From Brachymonas sp049977365 (lineage in GTDB: Bacteria > Pseudomonadota > Gammaproteobacteria > Burkholderiales > Burkholderiaceae_C), in assembly GCF_049977365.1 (NCBI RefSeq), contig NZ_JBNGEN010000001.1, positions 496,001 to 560,000 on the forward strand: DNA of 64,000 bases, written 5' to 3'. Below, in pieces: positions 10,801-17,484 of this stretch. Position 1 is the stretch's first letter; the number at the start of each line of letters is the position of its first letter. The notes under the pieces were generated by a model, which saw only the letters and a program-made list of their open reading frames with translations, made no database searches and was not told where the DNA came from. Position numbers and translations under genes: made by a program.

Positions 10801-11356
10801 CCTGACGGCACGCCGTGAGTCACGCGAAAAAGAACTGCTTGCCATGCGCCACGTCATCTCGGCCACGCCGGTGGTGGTCGGCGGCGCACTCGTGATCCCT
10901 GCTGGGCTGCTGGCACAGCGCAAGGGGCAGACGGGATGGACAGCAGATGCCGCCGCACGAGCCCGAGTAGAAAAGGTGGCAATGAACGCCGTGATGAACG
11001 CCGAACGCGCCCTTGGTCACGAAGTCATCGATGTCTCGTCCCAGAAATGCGGCTGGGACGTGACCAGCCTGCCGAAAGCTGTCGATGGCAAATTGCCTGC
11101 CTCGCGCCACATCGAGGTCAAGGGCCGCGCCAAGGGACAAAACACGATTACCGTGACCCGCAATGAAATTCTCTACGGACTGAACCAGGCCGACAAGTTC
11201 ATCCTGGCCATGGTTCTGGTGGATGGCGACAAGCACGAAGGACCGTTTTACGTGAAAAATCCTTTTACTCAGGAGCCTGATTGGGCTGTGACCAGCATCA
11301 ACCTGGATTTGGATAAGTTGTTGGCCAAGGCTGTTTCTTCGGAGGAATCACTGTGA
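7817..11356 (+). CDS. SNF2-type helicase with C-terminal DUF3883 domain (DrmD-like)
   Basis: This 1179-residue protein is a superfamily 2 helicase/translocase. Walker A (DDPGAGKT) is near residue 130, the DEAH box (VVDEAHK) near 229, MTATPHN near 267, and the C-terminal helicase motifs (ATDAAGEGVNL, then GRIHRIGQT) near 575-607. The last 100 residues contain HIEVKGRA and NEILYGLNQADKFILAMV, typical of DUF3883, a domain related to PD-(D/E)XK nucleases. Similar helicases (DrmD) accompany methyltransferases in class 1 DISARM and related cassettes. GGGAGGA precedes the ATG. The stop overlaps the next gene's GTG start. A role in recognising or processing unmethylated phage DNA is inferred from context. 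Confidence 0.85.
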   Translation: MLKLEDIKKNAAISGLEPGQVVRIVATEPVGDNALTVYYKKSDGQFCEQMLFCTDEAKLSLAEAGRPWAFDAPGEDFKLAAEAWRINLAHLFDPMMAVHTSNVEPLPHQITAVYESMLPRQPLRYVLADDPGAGKTIMAGLFIRELLMRADAKRVLIVAPGSLVEQWQDEMFEKFGLSFTLFSREQVEQSRSGNPFNDIDLMVARVDQLARNEDLQEKLRLSHWDLVVVDEAHKLSANYFGNKVNKTKRFQLGELLGSITRHFLLMTATPHNGKEEDFQLFMSLLDSDRFYGRFRDGAHKVDVADLMRRMVKEDMLRFDGTHLFPERRAYTTNYKLSDIEAALYAAVTDYVKEEMNRADQLDGQRKGTVGFALTSLQRRLASSPEAIYQSLRRRRHKLTRRVEDEKLRQRGQSLAATLNDHNMNGCNVPEDIWESDDALSPEDYENFEEGVVDQATAAQTIQELEAEIIILHGLEEQARQVVHSGQDRKWDELSKLLQNTPEMRDAEGRQRKLIIFTEHRDTLNYLAVKIRGLIGNEESVVMIHGGVKREERRKVQELFRNDPAVRVLIATDAAGEGVNLQNANLMVNYDLPWNPNRLEQRFGRIHRIGQTEVCHLWNMVANETREGDVFQRLFEKLEIERAALGGRVFDVLGEVFEDKSLKDLLIEAIRYGADPEVRARLHRKVEGALDTLHLETIIKRNALCEEVMDERRLFAVKEEMEKAEARKLQPYFIRSFFNQAFQQLGGELRPREHGRYEITHVPANIREHDRHITGRDRRNLDPVLRKYERVCFEKQYVRLADRVGAPMASLMHPGHPLMQSVIDLVMEQHRNKLKQGTVLVDSSDMGLTPKVMFIIDHCVKEGADSAHIVSRRMQFVEIDSKGRAINAGWAPYLDLEPIAHADLALIEDVLGAPWITQNLEQQALAHASTHLVPEHFNEVRTRRELSVDKTLAAVHERLVKEINYWSDRYIKLQDDIAAGKDVRLPLENVRRTIDDLTARRESREKELLAMRHVISATPVVVGGALVIPAGLLAQRKGQTGWTADAAARARVEKVAMNAVMNAERALGHEVIDVSSQKCGWDVTSLPKAVDGKLPASRHIEVKGRAKGQNTITVTRNEILYGLNQADKFILAMVLVDGDKHEGPFYVKNPFTQEPDWAVTSINLDLDKLLAKAVSSEESL

Positions 11357-13026
11357 GACTGGAAAAAATCAATATTAAGGATTTCAAGCGCTTTACTGAT
11401 CTTGAGATTTCCAATATTCCACAAATAGCCAAGCTGGTTCTGCTCACAGGGCCAAACGGAAGTGGTAAAACCTCGCTTTTTGAAGCCTTCAATTACTGGA
11501 TGAAGGTTTCTGCAAGGCAGGATTGGAATTATGATAGAGACTATTACACTCGTCCCGTCGAAAAAAAGACGCCAGACAAACAGCAAGCAATGCACAACAG
11601 GAATTTTGCGCAAGAGACATGGAACAATATAAATCCTAAATTTTTCGGAATCGCAGAGAATATTCGGCACAACCAGGAAGCTTGCAAAAAGGCCTTCTAT
11701 ATACGCTCAGCCTATAGACACTCACCAGACTTCACGGCTAATAGTTTGCATAGACTTGATGATATTTTAAATGACTCCAGCCGAGCCTCCATGTTGATTC
11801 TGTCAGAATCTCGTGTTCAAGATAACTACCAGCGACTGGTGGGAATGAGTCTGGAAATCTTGTATGACCAAAATCAAAGGGATAAAACGGCTGGCCAGAT
11901 CACCGATGAGCTGATTGGTGAAGTCCGGCAGGCCATGCTGCGGGTCTTTGATGGCCTTCTGCTCGAGGGGCCGGGCAACCCGTTAGAGGACGGAACCTTT
12001 CGCTTCACCAAAGGTGTCGCTTCGAACTTCCACTACAAAAACCTGTCCGGAGGGGAGAAGGCTGCATTCGATCTTCTGCTGGACTTCATTGTCAAGCGCA
12101 AGAAGTTCGATGACACCATCTTCTGCATCGACGAACCCGAACTTCATATGCACACGCGCTTGCAGGCCAAGCTGCTCGAAGTCATGTTCGACCTGATTCC
12201 TGATAACTGCCAGCTTTGGCTCTCCACCCACTCCATAGGTATGGCGCGTAAAGCGGCGGAACTTAATTCTGCTAATCCAGGGCAGGTCGCCTTCATCGAC
12301 TTTCACGATCAGAAATTCGATCTGCCAGTAAAATTACAGCCGATTCAGCCGGACCGTCGGTTTTGGAAGCAGATGTTTCATACCGCGCTGGATGACTTGG
12401 CCGAATTGGTCGTACCAAAATACGTCGTTTTCTGCGAAGGTAAAAAGATCGGGCAGCCAGGAAAGAAGCCCAGTTTTGATGTAGCCGTGTATCAGAAAAT
12501 ATTTGGACCATTGCACACGGAAGTTGAATTTGTGCCTTTGGGCGGTAGCAACGAGGTGCAGCATGACGGGAGGGCATTTAACTACCTGCTGACCAAGCTG
12601 GCACCGGGAATGAAGACCTGGAAAGTCCGCGACAAGGATGACTGCAATGAAACAGAAATAGAAGAACTGCGGCAAGAAGCCACCTATGTTCTTTCCAGGC
12701 GTGATATAGAGAGTTTTCTTTGGGATGACGAAGTTCTGGGAAAACTTTGTGAGCTCCACGGCAAACCTGACACCATTGAAAAAATAAAACAGGAAAAGCA
12801 GGATCAGTTGCAAAAACTGCCGGCTCGCGGAAAACCGAGCGATGATGTAAAGGCAATCACGGATAGTCTGTATATCGAGATCAAGAAACTGCTTGGCTTG
12901 ACTGGCTGTGGCAATTCAGCAGAAGCTTTTTCGATAGAGCATCTTGCTCCGTTGATCAAGCCGGGAATGGCTGTGTATGAAGAACTGGCTGCAGCCGTGT
13001 TGGCCCCCTTGAGAAAGCAGAATTAA
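11353..13026 (+). CDS. ABC-type ATPase with OLD-like TOPRIM C-terminus
   Basis: The protein has 557 residues. The N-terminal two thirds is an ABC/SMC-type ATPase. Walker A GPNGSGKT is at residues 33-40, signature LSGGEK near 232, Walker B FCIDEPELHMH near 257, and the H-loop WLSTHS near 289. The last 200 residues look like a TOPRIM domain: FCEGKK near 360, RDKDD near 428, and RRDIESFL near 450. This is the layout of OLD-family nucleases. It starts at a GTG overlapping the helicase stop (GTGA) with GGAGGA upstream, so it is translationally coupled. Its DNA is visibly richer in A+T than the helicase gene, suggesting separate acquisition. OLD-like activity is inferred; the TOPRIM residues need an alignment. 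Confidence 0.72.
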   Translation: MRLEKINIKDFKRFTDLEISNIPQIAKLVLLTGPNGSGKTSLFEAFNYWMKVSARQDWNYDRDYYTRPVEKKTPDKQQAMHNRNFAQETWNNINPKFFGIAENIRHNQEACKKAFYIRSAYRHSPDFTANSLHRLDDILNDSSRASMLILSESRVQDNYQRLVGMSLEILYDQNQRDKTAGQITDELIGEVRQAMLRVFDGLLLEGPGNPLEDGTFRFTKGVASNFHYKNLSGGEKAAFDLLLDFIVKRKKFDDTIFCIDEPELHMHTRLQAKLLEVMFDLIPDNCQLWLSTHSIGMARKAAELNSANPGQVAFIDFHDQKFDLPVKLQPIQPDRRFWKQMFHTALDDLAELVVPKYVVFCEGKKIGQPGKKPSFDVAVYQKIFGPLHTEVEFVPLGGSNEVQHDGRAFNYLLTKLAPGMKTWKVRDKDDCNETEIEELRQEATYVLSRRDIESFLWDDEVLGKLCELHGKPDTIEKIKQEKQDQLQKLPARGKPSDDVKAITDSLYIEIKKLLGLTGCGNSAEAFSIEHLAPLIKPGMAVYEELAAAVLAPLRKQN

Positions 13027-15917
13027 TGATGGCTCAGATAAAAAACCCAAAAAAACTCATCGAAGTCGCCCTGCCGCTCGACGCTATCAATGCTGCTGCT
13101 GCCCGCGAGAAGTCGATTCGTCACGGCCACCCGAGCACGCTGCACCTCTGGTGGGCGCGTCGCCCGCTGGCTGCGGCGCGGGCGGTGATCTTTGCGCAGA
13201 TGGTCAACGACCCCGGCTACCAGCAAGGCGGCGGCTTCAAGTATGGGGTGAACAAAGAGAAGGCTCAGATCGAGCGCGAGCGCCTGTTCAAGATCATCGA
13301 AGACCTGGTGAAGTGGGAGAACACCAATAACGAAGAAGTGCTGGCCCGCGCCCGTGCCGAGATTGTGCGCAGTTGGCGCGAGACCTGCGAACTGAACAAG
13401 GCACATCCGCAGGCCGCCGAACTGTTCAACCCCGACAGGCTGCCCGGATTTCACGACCCCTTTGCCGGTGGCGGTGCGCTGCCCCTGGAAGCGCAGCGTT
13501 TGGGTCTGGAAAGCTATGCCAGCGACCTGAACCCCGTGGCGGTGACGATCAACAAGGCCATGATCGAAATACCCCCGAAGTTCGCCGGACGCGCGCCGGT
13601 GGGTCCGAGGCTGGCGGGTGATAAGCAGGGCAAGCTGAGCGAAGACTGGAGCGGTGCGCGCGGCTTGGCTGAAGACGTGCGGCGCTATGGCGCATGGATG
13701 CGCAAGCAGGCGCAACAGCGCATTGGCCATCTGTACCCGCAGATCGAAGTCACAGCAGCTATGGTTGCTGAGCGCCCTGATCTGAAGCCTCTGCTTGGCC
13801 AGAAGCTCACCGTCATAGCCTGGCTGTGGGCGCGCACGGTCAAGAGCCCCAACCCCGCCTTCAGCCAGGTGGATGTGCCGCTGGCATCGACCTTCGTTCT
13901 CTCCAGCAAGCCAGGCAAGCAGGCCTATGTGCAGCCTGTGGTTGAAGGAGATGGTTACCGTTTTGAGGTGCGCACGGGGACGCCACCGGAAAGTGCGAAG
14001 CACGGAACCAAGTTGACGCGTGGGGCGAACTTTCAATGTCTGGTATCAAACACACCGATTGAGCCCAAGCACATCTACACCGAAGCGAATGCCGGACGCA
14101 TGGGCGAGCGGTTGATAGCCATTGTGGCGGAAGGAGCGCGCGGTCGGGTTTACTTAACGCCCACTACAGAACACGAAGCGATTGCGCGGCAGGCACAGCC
14201 TGCTTGGAAACCTGACGCGGCAATGCCCGAGAACCCGCGCTGGTTCTCGCCGCCGTTGTATGGTCTGAAAACCTACGGTGACCTCTTCACCCCCCGCCAA
14301 CTGGTCGCGCTGACCACGTTTTCCGATCTGGTGGCCGAGGCCATCGAAAAATGCCGGCAGGACGCGCTGGCAGCGGGCACTGCCGACGACGGCATGAGTT
14401 TGGACGCAGGTGGCACAGGGGCTATGGCTTATGCGCAGGCGGTGGGAGTGTATTTGGGTCTTACCCTTGGACGCGCCGCTGACTACTGGACCGCGAACGC
14501 CACATGGGAGTCATCTGGTGGCTTCATTGCGCATGCATTTACGAAACAAGCAATCCCGATGGTCTGGGACTTCGCTGAAGGCAACCCGTTCTCGGATGGC
14601 ACAGGAAACTGGGAACAGACGGCACTCGATTGGGTTGTTCGGGTTGTACGTGAATTTCGACCTGTGGCAAATGGCAATGTTCAACAACATGATGCCCAAT
14701 CACAAAGCATAAGCACCAGAAAGGTCGTTTCGACCGATCCGCCGTATTACGACAACATTGGTTACGCGGATCTCTCCGATTACTTTTATGTCTGGATGCG
14801 AAGAACGTTGCGAACTGTGTTCACGAGGCTCTATGCAACGCTCGCTGTTCCCAAAGCGGAAGAACTGGTCGCCACACCCTACCGGCACGGAGGCAAGAAC
14901 GAGGCTGAGGCTTTCTTCCTCGGTGGCATGACGCGCGCTATGCACAACCTCGCCGAGCTGGCGCATCCGGCGGTTCCAGTCACCATTTACTATGCCTTCA
15001 AGCAGAGCGAGAGCAAGGCAGAAATAGGGACATCCAGCACTGGCTGGGAAACCTTCTTGGATGCTGTTTTGCAAGCTGGCTTTGCCATTACTGGGACATG
15101 GCCTATGCGGACGGAGAGAGCTAACCGGTCGGTTGGTCTTGGCACGAACGCGCTGGCCTCTAGCATAGTCCTCGTCTGCCGAAAACGTGCCGCCGACGCC
15201 CTTACGATTAGCCGCCGCGAGTTCCTGCGCGAGCTCAACGCCACATTGCCCGAGGCCTTGCTGGACATGACACGCGGTGGCGTCAATTCACCCGTCGCGC
15301 CCGTGGACTTGTCGCAAGCCATCATCGGCCCCGGCATGGCCATCTTCAGCCAGTACGCCGCGGTGCTGGAGGCCGATGGCACTCCCATGCGCGTCAAAAC
15401 CGCCTTGCAGCTTATCAACCGTTTTCTGGCCGAAGACGATTTCGACCATGACACCCAGTTCTGCCTCGCCTGGTTTGAAGGCACCGGCTGGGCCAGCGGC
15501 AAATACGGTGAGGCCGATGTGCTGGCGCGCGCCAAGGGCACCAGCGTGGGCGGACTGGTCGATGGTGGTGTGGCGGAGAGCGGCAGCGGGAACCTGCGCC
15601 TGCTCAAATGGGCCGAGCTGCCGCGCGACTGGTCTCCTGAGACCGACAATCGAGTGTCGGTGTGGGAAGCGCTGCACCACTTGATCCGCGCGCTGAATCA
15701 GGATGGCGAATCCGCGGCTGGGGCCTTGCTCGCACGCATGCCTGCTCAAGGCGAGCCGATGCGCGCACTGGCCTACCGGCTCTACACCCTGTGCGAACGC
15801 AAGGGCTGGGCTGAAGAAGCGCGTGCCTACAACGAGCTGGTGACGGCGTGGTCGGGCATTGAACAAGCATCGGCGGATGCGGGCATCAAAGACTCGCAGA
15901 CGCAACTGGATATTTGA
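13026..15917 (+). CDS. DUF1156 DNA methyltransferase
   Basis: This 963-residue protein is a large amino-methyltransferase acting on DNA. An N-terminal DUF1156 segment (HPSTLHLWWARRPLAAAR, residues 35-52) is the family hallmark. The AdoMet-binding loop DPFAGGGALPLEA lies near residue 144. The catalytic motif DPPYYDNIGYADL near residue 568 is of the N6-adenine/N4-cytosine type. The long interval between motifs and the C-terminal third probably hold target recognition. ATG at 13026 overlaps the previous stop by one base; another ATG follows at 13029. Family members sit with DUF499 ATPases and helicases in defence cassettes, where they are thought to mark self DNA. The sequence specificity cannot be read from the protein. 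Confidence 0.88.
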   Translation: MMAQIKNPKKLIEVALPLDAINAAAAREKSIRHGHPSTLHLWWARRPLAAARAVIFAQMVNDPGYQQGGGFKYGVNKEKAQIERERLFKIIEDLVKWENTNNEEVLARARAEIVRSWRETCELNKAHPQAAELFNPDRLPGFHDPFAGGGALPLEAQRLGLESYASDLNPVAVTINKAMIEIPPKFAGRAPVGPRLAGDKQGKLSEDWSGARGLAEDVRRYGAWMRKQAQQRIGHLYPQIEVTAAMVAERPDLKPLLGQKLTVIAWLWARTVKSPNPAFSQVDVPLASTFVLSSKPGKQAYVQPVVEGDGYRFEVRTGTPPESAKHGTKLTRGANFQCLVSNTPIEPKHIYTEANAGRMGERLIAIVAEGARGRVYLTPTTEHEAIARQAQPAWKPDAAMPENPRWFSPPLYGLKTYGDLFTPRQLVALTTFSDLVAEAIEKCRQDALAAGTADDGMSLDAGGTGAMAYAQAVGVYLGLTLGRAADYWTANATWESSGGFIAHAFTKQAIPMVWDFAEGNPFSDGTGNWEQTALDWVVRVVREFRPVANGNVQQHDAQSQSISTRKVVSTDPPYYDNIGYADLSDYFYVWMRRTLRTVFTRLYATLAVPKAEELVATPYRHGGKNEAEAFFLGGMTRAMHNLAELAHPAVPVTIYYAFKQSESKAEIGTSSTGWETFLDAVLQAGFAITGTWPMRTERANRSVGLGTNALASSIVLVCRKRAADALTISRREFLRELNATLPEALLDMTRGGVNSPVAPVDLSQAIIGPGMAIFSQYAAVLEADGTPMRVKTALQLINRFLAEDDFDHDTQFCLAWFEGTGWASGKYGEADVLARAKGTSVGGLVDGGVAESGSGNLRLLKWAELPRDWSPETDNRVSVWEALHHLIRALNQDGESAAGALLARMPAQGEPMRALAYRLYTLCERKGWAEEARAYNELVTAWSGIEQASADAGIKDSQTQLDI

Positions 15918-15927
15918 GGAGATGACC

Positions 15928-16977
15928 ATGCTTAAGCGGCTAAGGATTCAAAATTTCACGGTGATTTCGGAAGCTGACTTGAAGTTTGGAAAGCAGTTGA
16001 ATGTCATCGTCGGAGAAAACGGTGCAGGCAAAACCCATTTACTGAAACTGGCCTATTCGGTTATGGCTACAAGTTGGCAGGAGGGAAACAAACCCAATTC
16101 GACAGTTCCAACCAAAAGCGTATTGCAGACCCGTTTGGCAGACAAACTTGTCAATGTTTTTCGCCCCGAGTCACTTGGTCGGCTGGCGCGTCGCAAACAG
16201 GGGCGGGAACGCTGTGATGTGCAACTGGCTTTCGATGATTCTGATTTGAATATCGATTTTGGATTTGCCACGAACAGCAAATCCGAAGTCAGCATCAAGC
16301 GACTGCCCTCAAAGTGGGTGGATAGTGCACCTACTTATCTGCCTACCCGGGAGTTACTGACGATCTTTCCAAACTTTGCTTCGGTGTATCAAAGGCACTA
16401 TCTGGAATTTGAAGAAACCTGGTTCGACACCTGCATCTTGCTCGGTGATTTGTTGCCGCGAGGGCCGACTGATACGCTTATCAGAGAGCTGCTTGTGCCG
16501 CTTGAAGAAGCGATGCATGGCCGCATCGAGCTGGACAAAAATGGGCGATTCTATCTGCGAACTGCTGGTGGCCGAATGGAGATGCCTCTTGTTGCGGAAG
16601 GTTTGCGGAAGTTGGGCATGCTTGCACGTCTGGTTGCCACCGGAGCGTTGCTTGATCGAGGCTATTTGTTCTGGGATGAACCAGAAGCCAACCTCAACCC
16701 TCGCCTGATCAAGCAGGTTGCACGCACCATTGTGGATCTGAGTGCCTCCGGTATTCAGATATTTATTGCCACCCACAGCCTGTTTTTGTTACGTGAGCTA
16801 GAAATTATTCTGGCTGAGGCGGATAGAAAGAAATTGAGTGTGCGTTACTTTGGACTGCAACCCGAAGAAGATGGAGTATCGGTTCTGCAGGGTGTCAGCC
16901 TCGACGACATTGGCGACATTACTGCTCTCGAAGAAAGCCTGCAGCAGTCGGATCGATATTTGGAATCGGGAGCATGA
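15928..16977 (+). CDS. AAA (RecF/ABC-like) ATPase
   Basis: The protein is about 349 residues and is a compact ABC-type AAA ATPase. Walker A GENGAGKT is at residues 29-36, Walker B FWDEPEANLNP near 247, and the IATHS H-loop near 278. No nuclease domain follows. GAGGA at 15916-15920 is 7 bp from the ATG at 15928 and only 1 bp from an alternative ATG at 15922, so I chose 15928. The stop overlaps the start of the small PD-(D/E)XK-like gene (ATGA). The two therefore look like a sensor-ATPase/effector pair inserted between the methyltransferase and DUF499 genes. Both are A+T-richer by eye than those neighbours. The function within the cassette is unknown. Confidence 0.8.
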   Translation: MLKRLRIQNFTVISEADLKFGKQLNVIVGENGAGKTHLLKLAYSVMATSWQEGNKPNSTVPTKSVLQTRLADKLVNVFRPESLGRLARRKQGRERCDVQLAFDDSDLNIDFGFATNSKSEVSIKRLPSKWVDSAPTYLPTRELLTIFPNFASVYQRHYLEFEETWFDTCILLGDLLPRGPTDTLIRELLVPLEEAMHGRIELDKNGRFYLRTAGGRMEMPLVAEGLRKLGMLARLVATGALLDRGYLFWDEPEANLNPRLIKQVARTIVDLSASGIQIFIATHSLFLLRELEIILAEADRKKLSVRYFGLQPEEDGVSVLQGVSLDDIGDITALEESLQQSDRYLESGA

Positions 16978-17474
16978 ACATGCCACAAATAAATATCGAC
17001 GGTCTCATATTCACGTTTCCGGAAAAATGGCAAGCCAGTAAATACGACGAGTGGTCCTTCTACCGTAACCAGCTCACCAAAAAGTGGAAGGGAATTAAAG
17101 CAGTAGATGTCGTGGCCTTAGATCCATCGAAGAGTGCCTTTCTGATCGAAGTGAAAGACTACTGCCATCCAGAAACTGAAAAGCCATCGCAATTGCCCGA
17201 GGTCATTGCCAATAAAGTTTTGCACACACTGGCAGCCATGTTGCCTGCGAAGCTTCATGCCACCAACCTTATGGAAAAGCGGTTGGCCTCTGAAATTATT
17301 AAGTGCAAGTCATTGCATGTAATTGCCCATATCGAACAGCCCAAGAAACACCGACAGGTGGTTGATTTGGCAGATATCAAGCAAAAACTTCGCCAATTGC
17401 TACACGCTGTGGATGCACACCCCAAAGTCGTATCCATGAACCAAATGCATACATTGAACTGGACAGTTTCCTGA
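16974..17474 (+). CDS. Small PD-(D/E)XK nuclease-like protein
   Basis: I do not recognise a named family in this 166-residue protein. The segment AVDVVALDPSKSAFLIEVKD (residues 43-62) reads as the core of a restriction-endonuclease fold: an acidic residue at 45 or 50, then E59-x-K61 on the next strand. It has no signal peptide or membrane segment. It overlaps the upstream AAA ATPase by 4 bp and ends 10 bp before the DUF499 gene, so it is part of the operon. A nuclease effector activated by the adjacent ATPase is the natural hypothesis. The catalytic reading is mine and depends on one motif. Confidence 0.62.
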   Translation: MNMPQINIDGLIFTFPEKWQASKYDEWSFYRNQLTKKWKGIKAVDVVALDPSKSAFLIEVKDYCHPETEKPSQLPEVIANKVLHTLAAMLPAKLHATNLMEKRLASEIIKCKSLHVIAHIEQPKKHRQVVDLADIKQKLRQLLHAVDAHPKVVSMNQMHTLNWTVS

Positions 17475-17484
17475 GGAAATCACG

